In this document: in pieces, positions 48,034 to 57,384 of the stretch | Position numbering within the stretch: position 1 is the first letter of the stretch | Layout: every line of letters starts with the position of its first letter | Source: Vallicoccus soli | GTDB taxonomy: Bacteria; Actinomycetota; Actinomycetes; Motilibacterales; Motilibacteraceae | Assembly: GCF_003594885.1 (NCBI RefSeq) | Contig: NZ_QZEZ01000001.1 | Coordinates: 992,001 to 1,056,000, forward strand | DNA length: 64,000 bases | Reading direction: 5' to 3' | Program-made: the position numbers and the translations under genes | The notes under the pieces: generated by a model | Database searches by the model: none | What the model saw: the letters and a program-made list of their open reading frames with translations, nothing else | What the model was told of the DNA's origin: nothing

Positions 48034-50673
48034 TCAGGCCGCGCCGAAGGCCGTGTAGGCGGCCCAGCTCACGAGGTTCACCGGGTCGTCGAGGTCGACG
48101 GCGGCCCGGGCGCCGTGCAGCGCCACGGACATCGTGGCCCCGCGGGCGAGGCCCTCGTGCAGCGCCCGCATGAGCGGCACGCTCCCGACGTCGGGCACGG
48201 GCACCCCGCTGGCGACGAGCCCGGCGGTGCCCCGCTCGACGAGCGCGCCGACGAAGCCGAGCATCTCCCCGCCCGCGTACGTCGTGTCGGCGGCCGAGTC
48301 GCACGCGGCCAGGACGACCCGCCGCGGGGCCGCGCGGCGCAGCGCCAGCTCGTGGACGGTGAGCGGGCCGTCGCTGAGCAGCAGCGCGCTGAAGAGCGGG
48401 TTGTCCGCGCGCAGGACGCCGTGGCAGGCCAGGTGGGCGAGGTCCGCCCGGGCGAGGGACGCGGTGACCGCCGCGGCCGTGCTGCGCGGCGGCTCGAGCA
48501 CCTCGGCGCCCGGGTGCAGCGCGGCGAGCGCGCGCACCTCCGGCACGGCGCCCTGCAGGTCCGGCCCGGCCGCGAGCAGCACGCCGCCCGCGCGCGGCGC
48601 GCCCGCGCGGGTGCGCGCCCACAGGGTCGCCGACGGCGCCGCCGCCACCGGCCCGTCGTGCAGCGCGCTCCACGGCACTCCGTGCAGCGCGGCGGACGGC
48701 ACGACGACGAGCGGGGCGTCGGGCCGTACGCGCAGGGGGTCGAGCAGCGCCGCGCGCAGCCGGGCCAGCCCGCCCTCGGCGCTGCGGCGCAGGGCCGCGG
48801 TCACCGCCGGCGGGCGCGGCGTGGACAGGCCGCGCAGGGTGAACAGCAGCGCGTCGCGCTCCCGGCGCACCGGCTCGAGGGGGCCGAGCTCGACGACCCT
48901 GCTGCGCCGCGCCTCGAGGACGACCGCGAGGAGCCGGTCGTCCACGGCGGCCAGCTCGACGAGCGGCGTGCCGTCGAGCAGGCGCCGGAGCTCGGCCACG
49001 GGCACGGGCCGCTGGTGCCGCCGCGCGCGCTCGGCGCTGCGCGACCACGCGCCGCGGCGCAGCCGCTCCTCGACCTCCTGGACCTCCTGGCGCAGGGCCG
49101 GCGCCGCCGACGGGTCGTCGTCGACGCGGCGGTGCAGCAGGCGCAGGCGCGCCAGCAGCTCCTCCTGCTCCGGGTCGGCCGGGCGCGGGACGAGGGTGCG
49201 CTGCTCGGCGGGCGGGGCGGTGAGGGCGGCCGCGCGCGTGCGCTCCATCCAGTCGAGCAGCCGCACGGGGGCCGCGCCCCCCGCCGCCGAGCGCAGGGTG
49301 CGCAGCGCGAGCACGCCGAGCTCGGCCCCGTGCCCGGAGGCGAGCGCGCGCAGCTCCACCGAGCCGAGCGCGTCGCGGTGCTCGGCCAGGTCGCGCATCC
49401 CCGCCCGCGCCAGCTGCGTGACCCGGGCGACGTCGCCGCCCGCCGCGAGCGCCGCCGCGAGCCGCCCCTTGAGGCGCAGCAGGACCGTGCCGCCGCGGCT
49501 CAGCTCCTCGGCGCGGCGCAGCAGCGCCTGCGCGGGCACCTGCCGGTCCTGCGCCAGCGCGCAGCGCCCCGCCACGAGGTACGCGTCGACCGCCTCGCCG
49601 ACCTGCCCCAGCCGGTCCAGCGTGCGCGCGCTGCGCCGGGCCCGGTCGAGCTCCTCCGCGGTGCAGCGACCCGTCGCCAGCCGCGCCTCCGCGAGGACCG
49701 CGCCCGCGCGGGCCCGCCACGCCGGGCGGTCCTGGCCGTCCAGCAGGGCCTCGAGCGCCTCCGCCTCGCGCAGGGCGTCGTCCGGCCGGCCCGCCCGCAG
49801 CGCGAGGCGCGCCACGCGGTGCTGCGCCTCCACCGCGAGGAGCAGGGCGCCGTGCTCGCGGAACGACGCGGCGGCCGCCCGCGCCAGCCCCAGCGCCTCC
49901 TCGACGAGGCGCAGGTCCGCGAGGGCGTCGGCCTGCTCGACGTACGGCTCCCCGGGGGGCAGCCCGGCCGCGCGCCACAGCGCGGCGGCCGTGTCGAGCT
50001 GGGCCATGCTGTCCGGCAGGCGGCCGGCGTGCAGGAGGACCCAGCCGCGGCTCTGCGCCACCACCGCCACGAGGGTCGTGCTCCCGCCCGCCACGGCGAG
50101 GGCGGCAGCCTCGTCGAGGTGCTGCAGGGCCGCGCCCGCGCGGCCCGTCTGCGCCTCGACGAGCGCCAGGTTGTTCGCCGCCTTGGCGCGGAGCAGCGCG
50201 GGGGCCGAGGGGTCGGCGAGCAGCGCGGCGTACAGCGCCTCGGCGCCCGCGCCGTCGCCGCTGTTCTGGCGCAGGACCGCCTGCTGCAGCGCCAGCTCGG
50301 GGCCGAGGGCGTGCCCGGCGCTGGCCAGCGCGCCCGCGGCGTCGAGGTCGCGGCGGGCGGCGGCGGCACGGCCGAGCTCCTGGTTCACCACCGCGCGGGT
50401 CGTCAGCACCTCCGGCAGGCGGTGCACCGGCCCGGAGCGGGCCAGCCGCACGGCCTCGTCGAGCAGCTCCTTGGCCGCGGGGGCCCGCAGCAGCGTGCGC
50501 TCCACCCAGGCGCTGGCGCGCAGCGCCACGACGAGGGCCTCGCGGTCGCGCGAGGCCCGCGCCTGCGCGACGAGGTCGACGACGTCACCGCGCCGGGCGC
50601 CGGGATCTGCGACGACCTCCTCGTACACGCGCTCGGCCTGTATCAGGATGGCCGTCGCGCTCTCCGCTCCCAT
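48034..50673 (-). CDS. TPR-CHAT caspase-like protease
   Basis: 879 residues. About 600 N-terminal residues are TPR-like helical repeats (for example LLRAKAANNLALVEAQTGRA and LQHLDEAAALAVAG). The C-terminal third is a CHAT domain (peptidase clan CD): the His dyad member H751 in LAHLACHG and the Cys nucleophile C791 in RVVLAACDSA. After these come GGEMLGFVGALVERGTAGLV and a final VNLVSWAAYTAFG. There is no signal peptide, so it is cytoplasmic. TPR-CHAT proteins act as proteases in several prokaryotic defence systems (gasdermin operons, the Cas7-11 partner Csx29). It is divergent from a subtilisin gene 71 bases away. Target and trigger are unknown. Confidence 0.9.
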   Translation of the reverse strand: MGAESATAILIQAERVYEEVVADPGARRGDVVDLVAQARASRDREALVVALRASAWVERTLLRAPAAKELLDEAVRLARSGPVHRLPEVLTTRAVVNQELGRAAAARRDLDAAGALASAGHALGPELALQQAVLRQNSGDGAGAEALYAALLADPSAPALLRAKAANNLALVEAQTGRAGAALQHLDEAAALAVAGGSTTLVAVVAQSRGWVLLHAGRLPDSMAQLDTAAALWRAAGLPPGEPYVEQADALADLRLVEEALGLARAAAASFREHGALLLAVEAQHRVARLALRAGRPDDALREAEALEALLDGQDRPAWRARAGAVLAEARLATGRCTAEELDRARRSARTLDRLGQVGEAVDAYLVAGRCALAQDRQVPAQALLRRAEELSRGGTVLLRLKGRLAAALAAGGDVARVTQLARAGMRDLAEHRDALGSVELRALASGHGAELGVLALRTLRSAAGGAAPVRLLDWMERTRAAALTAPPAEQRTLVPRPADPEQEELLARLRLLHRRVDDDPSAAPALRQEVQEVEERLRRGAWSRSAERARRHQRPVPVAELRRLLDGTPLVELAAVDDRLLAVVLEARRSRVVELGPLEPVRRERDALLFTLRGLSTPRPPAVTAALRRSAEGGLARLRAALLDPLRVRPDAPLVVVPSAALHGVPWSALHDGPVAAAPSATLWARTRAGAPRAGGVLLAAGPDLQGAVPEVRALAALHPGAEVLEPPRSTAAAVTASLARADLAHLACHGVLRADNPLFSALLLSDGPLTVHELALRRAAPRRVVLAACDSAADTTYAGGEMLGFVGALVERGTAGLVASGVPVPDVGSVPLMRALHEGLARGATMSVALHGARAAVDLDDPVNLVSWAAYTAFGAA

Positions 50674-50744
50674 GGTGCGCCCTCGGTGTGCCGGCTGGGA
50701 CGGGAGCGACAGTAGCGCCCATCGGACGAGCGTGGAGGCCAGAC

Positions 50745-52073
50745 GTGGCAGGCAGCGACTACCGGGACGGCTTCCCCGACCCGCGGCCCGAGGACGTGCG
50801 CGCGGCGCACCGCGCGGCGGTCGGCGCGCAGGTCGGCGCGCTCTCCTCCGGCGCGCAGCGCGAGGCCTTCGTGCGCCGGGTGGACGAGCGCCGGCTGGAG
50901 CGCCGCCGCGGGCGCCGGGACCTCGAGCCCGTGGAGGTGCTCGACGACGGCGCGGGGCGCACCCTCGTGCGCCCGGGGGACCTGCTGGCCGGGGCGACCG
51001 CCGCGGACGACGAGCGCGCGGTGCGCCTGCTCGCGGATGAGGGCTTCACCGTCGAGCCGGTCGCCGAGCTCGGCGGTCGCGTGCTGCGCTGCCGCCGCGA
51101 CGGCGTCCCCCCGGCCCGCCTCGAGGGGCTCGCGGGCGAGCTGCGCGCGCTGGGGCACCTCGCCAGCGTCGACCACGTCGTGCCGCTCGCCCCCGTCGTC
51201 AAGGGCCTCAGCGGGCCGGAGCCCTCGCCGGTGGGCGTGCCCCGGCCCACCGCGTCCGCGCGGGCCGGGGCGGGCGTGCGGGTCGCGGTCGTCGACACCG
51301 GGATCACCCCGGAGCGCCGCGCGGACGGCTGGCTCGACGCGGTGCCGCGCGAGGGCGAGGTGGACCCGCTCGACGACCTGCCCGAGCCCAACGGCCTGCT
51401 CGACCTCGCCGCCGGGCACGGCACCTTCGTCGCCGGCGTGGTGGCGCAGGTGGCGCCGGGGGCGGAGCTGCGGGCGTACCGCGCCGTGGACAGCGACGGC
51501 ATCGGCAGCGACCTCGAGATCGCCCTCGCCCTGGTCCGCGCGCTGCGCGACGGCGCCGACGTCGTCAACCTCTCCTTCGGGGTGCAGACCCCCGGCGACG
51601 TGCCGCCGGTCGCGCTGCAGGCCGCCGTCGACATCCTCGCCGAGGAGCACCCCGAGGCCCTCGTCGTGGCCGCCGCCGGCAACGACGGCAGCGACCGCCC
51701 GAGCTGGCCCGCGGCCTTCCGGGAGGTCGTCGCGGTCGGCGCGCTCGACGTCGACCTCGCGCCCGCGCCGTGGAGCAACCGGGGGCACTGGGTCGACTGC
51801 TCGGCGGTGGGGGAGGGCGTCCTGTCGACGTACGTGCCCGGCGTCGAGGACCCCGAGTTCGACCCGGCCCCGGACACGTACCCGGCCGACGCCTGGGCGG
51901 TGTGGACCGGCACGTCCTTCGCGGCGCCGCAGGTCGCCGGCCTCGTGGCGCGCGTCGCGGCCGAGCGCGGCACGGGCGTGCAGGAGGCCTGGCGGACGGT
52001 GCAGCGCGCCGCCGTGCGGGTGCCCGGCGCCGGGCGCGTGGTCCCGGTGCTGCAGGGCACGACGCGCGGCTGA
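50745..52073 (+). CDS. S8 family (subtilisin-like) serine protease, intracellular
   Basis: 442 residues from GTG 50745, chosen for the GTGGAGG site at 50731; an upstream in-frame ATG (50688) lacks one. Residues 1-175 are a polar N-terminal domain with no signal peptide or membrane segment. The catalytic set is intact: D184 (VAVVDTGI), H225 (GHGTFVAGVVAQ), oxyanion N313 (AAAGNDGS) and S391 (WTGTSFAAPQVAGL). Lack of an export signal and the divergent TPR-CHAT gene suggest the two proteases form a cytoplasmic module, perhaps one activating the other. The N-terminal domain may be an inhibitory prodomain or a recognition module. Confidence 0.9.
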   Translation: MAGSDYRDGFPDPRPEDVRAAHRAAVGAQVGALSSGAQREAFVRRVDERRLERRRGRRDLEPVEVLDDGAGRTLVRPGDLLAGATAADDERAVRLLADEGFTVEPVAELGGRVLRCRRDGVPPARLEGLAGELRALGHLASVDHVVPLAPVVKGLSGPEPSPVGVPRPTASARAGAGVRVAVVDTGITPERRADGWLDAVPREGEVDPLDDLPEPNGLLDLAAGHGTFVAGVVAQVAPGAELRAYRAVDSDGIGSDLEIALALVRALRDGADVVNLSFGVQTPGDVPPVALQAAVDILAEEHPEALVVAAAGNDGSDRPSWPAAFREVVAVGALDVDLAPAPWSNRGHWVDCSAVGEGVLSTYVPGVEDPEFDPAPDTYPADAWAVWTGTSFAAPQVAGLVARVAAERGTGVQEAWRTVQRAAVRVPGAGRVVPVLQGTTRG

Positions 52074-52106
52074 CCAGCCGGTTTGGTGCCGGGTCGGCGG
52101 GGCGGG

Positions 52107-52112
52107 TAACGT
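52107..52112 (+). promoter_or_regulatory. Possible -10 of the tRNA-Gln/tRNA-Glu unit
   Basis: TAACGT lies 36 bases before the tRNA-Gln 5' end in otherwise featureless GC-rich sequence. Confidence 0.4.
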
Positions 52113-52148
52113 ACTCCCCGTCGACACGGCCCCCGGGCCGTGGACCCA

Positions 52149-52220
52149 TGGGGTATGGGGTAATTGGCAGCCCGGCTGATTCTGGTTCAGCTAGTCTAGG
52201 TTCGAGTCCTGGTACCCCAG
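52149..52220 (+). tRNA. tRNA-Gln (anticodon CTG)
   Basis: A 72-base cloverleaf. Acceptor stem TGGGGTA (52149-52155) pairs with TACCCCA (52213-52219), with discriminator G. The anticodon stem GCTGA/TCAGC encloses loop TTCTGGT with anticodon CTG at 52182-52184. The T arm is GGTTCGAGTCC. CCA is not encoded. It is a substrate for GltX plus GatCAB and for MnmA-type thiolation in this organism's indirect pathway, by inference. Confidence 0.95.
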
Positions 52221-52290
52221 CTGGTCGGGACGGCCGGAGCGATCCGGTAAGGTCTCAGACACCTCCTCCGGTTCGCCGGGGGAACGCCGC

Positions 52291-52363
52291 GGCCCCGTTG
52301 TGTAGCGGCCTAGCACGCCGCCCTCTCAAGGCGGTAGCGCCGGTTCGAATCCGGTCGGGGCTA
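52291..52363 (+). tRNA. tRNA-Glu (anticodon CTC)
   Basis: A 73-base cloverleaf. Acceptor GGCCCCG (52291-52297) pairs with CGGGGCT (52356-52362) including a G-T first pair; discriminator A. The anticodon stem CCGCC/GGCGG encloses CTCTCAA with anticodon CTC. The T arm CCGGTTCGAATCCGG is standard. It lies 70 bases after tRNA-Gln, probably co-transcribed, and CCA is not encoded. Confidence 0.94.
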
Positions 52364-52369
52364 CGTAGA

Positions 52370-52405
52370 GCCGAAGGGCCCGTCCACCAGGACGGGCCCT
52401 TCGGC
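52370..52405. terminator. Terminator of the tRNA unit
   Basis: Perfect 16-bp arms 52370-52385 / 52390-52405 with a 4-base loop, 6 bases after tRNA-Glu. Confidence 0.85.
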
Positions 52406-52442
52406 GTTCCCGGGGTCGTCGCGGGGCCGCCCTCCCTCCGCC

Positions 52443-52505
52443 GCCCTCCGCGCATGATCGCGGCGGGGTGGTGGGTCGTCTCCGCCGCGATCGTGCGCGG
52501 AGGGC
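52443..52505. terminator. 24-bp inverted repeat ending the ndgR transcript
   Basis: Arms 52443-52466 / 52482-52505 pair completely with one G-T pair and a 15-base loop, 10 bases beyond the ndgR stop. The core ATGATCGCGGCGG resembles other intergenic palindromes in the window. Confidence 0.7.
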
Positions 52506-52515
52506 GCCGGCGGGG

Positions 52516-53235
52516 TCAGGAGGGGCCGCCGGCCAGGGACTCGCTCAGGGCCGCGGCGGCGGCGAGGACGGGGGCGGCGTGCAGCCCCCCGGGCTGGCGG
52601 GTGAGGCGCTCGATGGGGCCCGAGATGGACACGGCCGCGACGACGCGCCCGCTGGGGCCGCGCACGGGTGCGGAGACCGACGCGACCCCGGCCTCGCGCT
52701 CGCCGACCGACTGGGCCCAGCCGCGGCGCCGTACGGCCGACAGGGCGGTCGCGCTGAACCGCGCGCCCTGCAGGCCGCGGTGCAGGCGGTCCGGCTCCTC
52801 CCAGGCGAGGAGCACCTGGGCCGCGGAGCCCGCGAGCATGGTGAGGGTCGCGCCCACGGGGACGCTGTCGCGCAGGCCCGACGGGCGCTCGGAGGCGGCG
52901 ACGCAGACCCGGGCGTCGCCCTGGCGCCGGTAGAGCTGCGTGCTCTCCCCGGTGTGGTCGCGCAGGCCCGCGAGGACGGGGCCGGCGGCGGCCAGGAGGC
53001 GGTCCTCGCCGGCGGCCAGCGCGAGCTCGCCGAGGCGCGGGCCGAGGACGAAGCGGCCCTGCAGGTCGCGCGCGACGAGCCGGTGGTGCTCGAGGGCGAC
53101 GGCCAGCCGGTGGGCCGTCGGGCGGGCCAGCCCGGTGGCCGCGACGAGCCCGGCGAGGGTCTGCGGGCCGGGCTCCAGGGCGGCCAGCACGGTGGCGGCC
53201 TTGTCGAGCACGCCGACGCCGCTAGACTTGTCCAT
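52516..53235 (-). CDS. ndgR: IclR-family regulator of leucine genes (NdgR/LtbR-like)
   Basis: 239 residues from ATG 53235 (complement). The N-terminal winged helix ([40 protein letters not shown]) is followed by the IclR ligand-binding domain ([40 protein letters not shown]). It is divergent from leuC across 54 bases that contain a palindrome. NdgR in Streptomyces and LtbR in Corynebacterium occupy the same place and control leuCD, so this role is very likely. A related palindrome at ilvD extends the probable regulon. Confidence 0.88.
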   Translation of the reverse strand: MDKSSGVGVLDKAATVLAALEPGPQTLAGLVAATGLARPTAHRLAVALEHHRLVARDLQGRFVLGPRLGELALAAGEDRLLAAAGPVLAGLRDHTGESTQLYRRQGDARVCVAASERPSGLRDSVPVGATLTMLAGSAAQVLLAWEEPDRLHRGLQGARFSATALSAVRRRGWAQSVGEREAGVASVSAPVRGPSGRVVAAVSISGPIERLTRQPGGLHAAPVLAAAAALSESLAGGPS

Positions 53236-53240
53236 GACTC

Positions 53241-53266
53241 GATACTGCAGTCTCAGCAAGTGAGAC
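53241..53266. promoter_or_regulatory. leuCD -10 and palindromic operator (probable NdgR site)
   Basis: GATACT (53241-53246) is a good -10 for leuC. GTCTCA-GCAAG-TGAGAC (53250-53266) is a perfect 6-bp inverted repeat over the expected transcription start. CTGCAG occurs on both sides (53245 and 53274). Binding here could repress both divergent genes. Confidence 0.65.
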
Positions 53267-53289
53267 CGCAAGTCTGCAGGAGGTGGACG

Positions 53290-54690
53290 GTGGGACGCAC
53301 GCTCGCGGAGAAGGTGTGGGACGCGCACGTGGTGCGCCGGGCCGAGGGCGAGCCCGACCTGCTCTACGTCGACCTGCACCTCGTGCACGAGGTCACCAGC
53401 CCGCAGGCCTTCGACGGGCTGCGCCTGGCCGGCCGGCCCGTCCACCGTCCCGACCTCACGATCGCGACCGAGGACCACAACGTCCCGACCGTCGACTGGG
53501 ACCAGCCCATCGCCGACCCCGTCTCGCGCGCGCAGGTCGACACCCTGCGGCGCAACTGCGAGGAGTTCGGCGTCCGCCTGCACCCCATGGGCGACGCGGA
53601 GCAGGGCATCGTCCACGTCATCGGCCCGCAGTTGGGCCTGACCCAGCCGGGGATGACCATCGTCTGCGGCGACTCGCACACCTCGACGCACGGCGCCTTC
53701 GGCTCGCTCGGCATGGGCATCGGCACGAGCGAGGTCGAGCACGTGCTCGCCACGCAGACCCTGCCGCTCAAGCCCTTCAAGACCATGGCGGTCACCGTCG
53801 AGGGCTCGCTGGGCCCGGGCGTCACGGCGAAGGACATCATCCTCGCCGTCATCGCGCGGATCGGCACCGGCGGCGGCCAGGGGTACGTGCTCGAGTACCG
53901 CGGGCAGGCGGTCCGCGAGCTCTCCATGGAGGGCCGCATGACCATCTGCAACATGTCCATCGAGGCGGGCGCCCGCGCCGGGATGGTGGCGCCGGACGAG
54001 ACCACGTTCGCGTACCTGCAGGGGCGCCCCCACGCGCCGCAGGGCGCCGACTGGGACGCCGCCGTCGCGTGGTGGCGCACCCTGCGCACCGACGACGACG
54101 CGGTCTTCGACGCGGAGGTCGTCCTCGACGCCGCCGAGCTCACGCCCTTCGTCACGTGGGGCACCAACCCCGGCCAGGGCGCGCCGCTCGGCGCGAGCGT
54201 CCCCGACCCGGCCTCGTTCGACGACGAGAGCGCACGCACCGCGGCCGAGCGGGCGCTGGCGTACATGGACCTGCGCCCCGGCACCCCGCTGCGCGACATC
54301 GCCGTCGACACCGTCTTCATGGGCTCGTGCACCAACGGGCGCCTGGAGGACCTGCGGGCCGCCGCCGCCGTCCTCAAGGGGCGCCGGGTGGCCGAGGGCG
54401 TACGGATGCTCGTCGTCCCCGGGTCGGCGCGGGTGCGGCTCGAGGCCGAGGCCGAGGGCCTCGACGTCGTGTTCAAGGACGCCGGCGCGGAGTGGCGGGG
54501 GGCGGGGTGCTCGATGTGCCTCGGCATGAACCCGGACCAGCTCGCCCCCGGCGAGCGCAGCGCGTCGACGTCCAACCGCAACTTCGAGGGCCGCCAGGGC
54601 AAGGGCGCGCGCACCCACCTGGTGTCGCCCCTCGTGGCGGCCGCCACCGCCGTCACCGGCCGGCTGTCCGCGCCGTCGGACCTGGACTGA
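53290..54690 (+). CDS. leuC: 3-isopropylmalate dehydratase large subunit
   Basis: Aconitase-family Fe-S enzyme of leucine synthesis, 466 residues from GTG 53290 behind AGGAGG. Motifs: [40 protein letters not shown], the first cluster Cys in [14 protein letters not shown], and the CxxC pair [12 protein letters not shown]. The arrangement ndgR < > leuC-leuD is conserved in actinobacteria. It is followed by leuD after 11 bases. Confidence 0.98.
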   Translation: MGRTLAEKVWDAHVVRRAEGEPDLLYVDLHLVHEVTSPQAFDGLRLAGRPVHRPDLTIATEDHNVPTVDWDQPIADPVSRAQVDTLRRNCEEFGVRLHPMGDAEQGIVHVIGPQLGLTQPGMTIVCGDSHTSTHGAFGSLGMGIGTSEVEHVLATQTLPLKPFKTMAVTVEGSLGPGVTAKDIILAVIARIGTGGGQGYVLEYRGQAVRELSMEGRMTICNMSIEAGARAGMVAPDETTFAYLQGRPHAPQGADWDAAVAWWRTLRTDDDAVFDAEVVLDAAELTPFVTWGTNPGQGAPLGASVPDPASFDDESARTAAERALAYMDLRPGTPLRDIAVDTVFMGSCTNGRLEDLRAAAAVLKGRRVAEGVRMLVVPGSARVRLEAEAEGLDVVFKDAGAEWRGAGCSMCLGMNPDQLAPGERSASTSNRNFEGRQGKGARTHLVSPLVAAATAVTGRLSAPSDLD

Positions 54691-54701
54691 GGGAGCTCAC
54701 C

Positions 54702-55298
54702 GTGGAGAAGTTCGACGTCCACACCGGGACGGCCGTGCCCCTGCGGCGCAGCAACGTCGACACCGACCAGATCATCCCGGCGGTGTACCTCAAGCGCGTC
54801 ACGCGCACCGGCTTCGAGGACGGCCTCTTCGCCGCCTGGCGCGGCGACCCGACCTTCGAGCTCAACCGCCCCGAGCACCAGGGGGCGACGATCCTCGTCG
54901 CGGGCCCCGACTTCGGCACCGGCTCCTCCCGGGAGCACGCGGTGTGGGCGCTGCAGGACTTCGGCTTCCGGGTCGTGCTGTCCTCGCGCTTCGCCGACAT
55001 CTTCCGCGGCAACTCCCTCAAGGGGGGGCTGCTCACCGGTCAGCTCGACCAGGCCGACGTGGAGGCCCTCTGGGCCCTCGTGGAGGCGGACCCGGCCCTG
55101 CCGGTCACCGTCGACCTCGTCGCCAAGCAGGTGCGCGCCGGCGCCGCCGCGTTCCCCTTCGACATCGACGACTACGGGCGCTGGCGCCTGCTCGAGGGGC
55201 TCGACGACATCGGGCTGACCCTGCGGCACGAGGAGGAGGTCGCGCGCTTCGAGGCGCGACGCCCCTCCTTCCTGCCGACGACGCTGCCCGTCCGCTGA
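54702..55298 (+). CDS. leuD: 3-isopropylmalate dehydratase small subunit
   Basis: 198-residue partner of LeuC. Motifs: [40 protein letters not shown] and [20 protein letters not shown]. It starts at GTG 54702, where the preceding GGGAG gives a short-spaced ribosome site. It is co-transcribed with leuC; the methyltransferase gene follows 7 bases later. Confidence 0.97.
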   Translation: MEKFDVHTGTAVPLRRSNVDTDQIIPAVYLKRVTRTGFEDGLFAAWRGDPTFELNRPEHQGATILVAGPDFGTGSSREHAVWALQDFGFRVVLSSRFADIFRGNSLKGGLLTGQLDQADVEALWALVEADPALPVTVDLVAKQVRAGAAAFPFDIDDYGRWRLLEGLDDIGLTLRHEEEVARFEARRPSFLPTTLPVR

Positions 55299-55305
55299 GG
55301 CCGGC

Positions 55306-56115
55306 GTGACCGCCGTGTGGGACGGCGAGCTCTACGCCGCCAACACCGCCCACCACCGCCGCTTCGACGACCACGTCCTCGCCGGCCTCGCCCCGCCGCC
55401 GGACGGCACCGTGCTCGACCTCGGCTGCGGCGCGGGCGACCTCACGCGCCGCCTCGTCGGGCTCGTCCCGCGGGGGCGGGTGCTCGGCGTGGACGCCGAC
55501 CCGTCGATGGTGCGCGTCGCCGCCGCTGCCGGCGGCGGGCCCGAGTACGCGGTCGCGCGGGCGCAGGACCTGCGCGGCGCCGTCCCCGACGCGAGCGTCG
55601 ACCTCGTCGTGAGCACGGCCGCCCTGCACTGGGTGCCGGCCGACGAGCAGGCGCTCGTGCTCGCGGAGGTCGCCCGGGTGCTGCGACCGGGCGGGACGTT
55701 CCGCGCCGAGCTCGGCGGCGCCGGCCAGATCGCCGCCGCCCGCGCGGTCCTCGACGAGGTCTCGCGCGAGCACGGCGGCGGCGCCGGCCCCTGGTGCTTC
55801 CCCTCGCCGCAGGAGTACGCGCCGCTGCTCGCAGCCGCGGGGCTCGGCACCGACGGCGGCTGGCTGCGCCTGGTCCACCAGCGCCGCTCGATGCCCGACG
55901 CGGACGCCCTCGTGGGATGGCTGCGGAGCCAGGTCCTCATCGCGTACGAGCCGGCGCTGGAACCCGCTTCCCGAGCGTCGTTCCGCGCCGAGGCCGAGCG
56001 CCGGGCGCTCGCGGCCCTGCGCCGGGACGACGGGACCTACGACCAGGACTACGTCCGGCTGGACCTGCTGGCCCGGCGCGCCGGCGAGCAGGAAGCCTTG
56101 CGCAGCAGGGGTTAG
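55306..56115 (+). CDS. Class I SAM-dependent methyltransferase
   Basis: 269 residues from GTG 55306. Motif I is VLDLGCGAGDLTRRLVGLVP, followed by GVDADPSMVRVAAAAGG, then DLVVSTAALHWVPADEQALV and VARVLRPGGTFRAELGG. The build is like trans-aconitate 2-methyltransferase and small-molecule methyltransferases. It lies 7 bases after leuD and probably shares its mRNA, but a link to leucine metabolism is not shown. The substrate is unknown. Confidence 0.85.
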   Translation: MTAVWDGELYAANTAHHRRFDDHVLAGLAPPPDGTVLDLGCGAGDLTRRLVGLVPRGRVLGVDADPSMVRVAAAAGGGPEYAVARAQDLRGAVPDASVDLVVSTAALHWVPADEQALVLAEVARVLRPGGTFRAELGGAGQIAAARAVLDEVSREHGGGAGPWCFPSPQEYAPLLAAAGLGTDGGWLRLVHQRRSMPDADALVGWLRSQVLIAYEPALEPASRASFRAEAERRALAALRRDDGTYDQDYVRLDLLARRAGEQEALRSRG

Positions 56116-56260
56116 CGCCGCAGGGTTGGACCCCGCCACCCCGGGAACCGTTGCGACACAAGCGGTCCGCGTCCCCCGGGGTGTTTGTGCGTGCCCGCAG
56201 GGGGGCCTACCGTCGACGACAGTCGGATGAGGGTCCGGCACGTCTCCCCGGAGGGCATGG

Positions 56261-57106
56261 ATGAACAAGGCTCAGCTGGTCGAGGAGCTGTCGGGCCGGT
56301 TCGAGGGCAACCGCAAGCAGGCCCAGCACGCGCTCGAGTCCGTCATCGACGTCATCCAGCGCGCGCTGGTCAAGGGCGAGAAGGTCGGCATCACCGGCTT
56401 CGGGTCCTTCGAGAAGGTCGAGCGCGCGGCGCGCACCGCGCGCAACCCCGCCACCGGTGCCGCGGTCCGCGTGAAGAAGACCTCCGTGCCGCGGTTCCGC
56501 GCGGGCACCGAGCTCAAGGCCGTCGTCAGCGGCGCGAAGAAGCTCCCCAAGGTGGCGCCCGGCGGCGCTCCCGCCCCGGCCCGCGGCCGTGCAGCCGCCG
56601 GCACGGCGGGCACCGCGGCGACGGGGGCGGCCGCGACGAGGGCGGCGGCGACGAAGGCGCCGGCGCGCACCGCGGCGTCGAGGTCCGCGACCACGGGGTC
56701 CGCCGCGACGGGGACGGCTGCGACGAAGGCGCCGGCCCGTACCGCCGCGACGAAGGCACCGGCGAAGACCGCCGCCACGAAGGCCGCCGCGACGAAGGCA
56801 GCGGCGAAGACCGCCGCCACGAAGGCCGCCGCGACGAAGGCGCCGGCGAGGTCGACGGCGGCGAAGTCGACGGCGGCGAAGTCGACCGCGGCGAAGAGCG
56901 CTCCCGCGAAGAGCGCGCCGGCGAAGTCCACCACCGCGAAGAGCCCGGCGAAGTCGACCGCGGCGAAGTCGACCGCGGCCAAGAGCGCGCCGGCGAAGAG
57001 CGCCGCGAAGTCGACGGCCTCGAAGGCCTCGAAGGCCGCGAAGGCCCCGACCGGGGCGGCGAAGGCCGCGGGCACGACGGCGAAGCGGGCCGCGAAGAAG
57101 TCCTGA
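56261..57106 (+). CDS. hupB: HU nucleoid protein with long Lys/Ala/Thr-rich tail
   Basis: 281 residues. The first 90 form an HU fold (MNKAQLVEELSGRFEGNRKQ, GITGFGSFEKVERAARTARN, RFRAGTELKAVVSG). The rest is a low-complexity tail of PAKSTAAKS / ATKAPAR / TAATKAAA units, as in mycobacterial HupB and streptomycete HupS. Such tails add non-specific DNA binding and carry modifications. ATG 56261 follows GGAGGG. TACCGT (56208-56213) is a candidate -10 in the 145-base leader region, which also has a CACCCCGGG inverted repeat. Confidence 0.95.
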   Translation: MNKAQLVEELSGRFEGNRKQAQHALESVIDVIQRALVKGEKVGITGFGSFEKVERAARTARNPATGAAVRVKKTSVPRFRAGTELKAVVSGAKKLPKVAPGGAPAPARGRAAAGTAGTAATGAAATRAAATKAPARTAASRSATTGSAATGTAATKAPARTAATKAPAKTAATKAAATKAAAKTAATKAAATKAPARSTAAKSTAAKSTAAKSAPAKSAPAKSTTAKSPAKSTAAKSTAAKSAPAKSAAKSTASKASKAAKAPTGAAKAAGTTAKRAAKKS

Positions 57107-57119
57107 GCGCCCGGCACGG

Positions 57120-57155
57120 CCGACGGGCCGGTCCCCACGGGGGCCGGCCCGTCGG
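57120..57155. terminator. Bidirectional hairpin after hupB
   Basis: 17-bp arms 57120-57136 / 57139-57155 (one G-T pair), between convergent hupB and the small gene at 57180. Confidence 0.78.
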
Positions 57156-57179
57156 CGTACGGGGACCGGCGCCGGACCC

Positions 57180-57374
57180 TCAGAAGGTCGCGAGCGTGAG
57201 GGCGAGGACGCGACCGGACGCGTCGAGGTCGAGCCGCACCCGCTGGCCCACGCGCAGGCGCAGGACCCGCAGCGGGTCGACCGTCCCCGGGCCGTACGCC
57301 AGCTCCACGCCGTCGTCGCTGAGCACGGTGCCCGAGCGGGTCGCCGCGTCGTAGGTCCGGACGGTCGCCTGCAC
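57180..57374 (-). CDS. Small protein with a cold-shock/OB-like strand pattern (64 aa)
   Basis: 64 residues from GTG 57374 (complement), 10 bases downstream of the cofC gene start side and co-oriented with it. The pattern VRTYDAATRSGTVLSDDGVE then VGQRVRLDLDASGRVLALTL is like the first strands of cold-shock-domain proteins, without the RNP aromatic motifs. Function unknown; nucleic-acid binding is only a possibility. Confidence 0.65.
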   Translation of the reverse strand: MQATVRTYDAATRSGTVLSDDGVELAYGPGTVDPLRVLRLRVGQRVRLDLDASGRVLALTLATF

Positions 57375-57384
57375 GGGGCGCAGG

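Noticed and set aside
52292..52363. tRNA-Glu beginning at 52292
   Set aside because: That register leaves mismatches in the acceptor stem; starting at 52291 gives seven pairs including one G-T.
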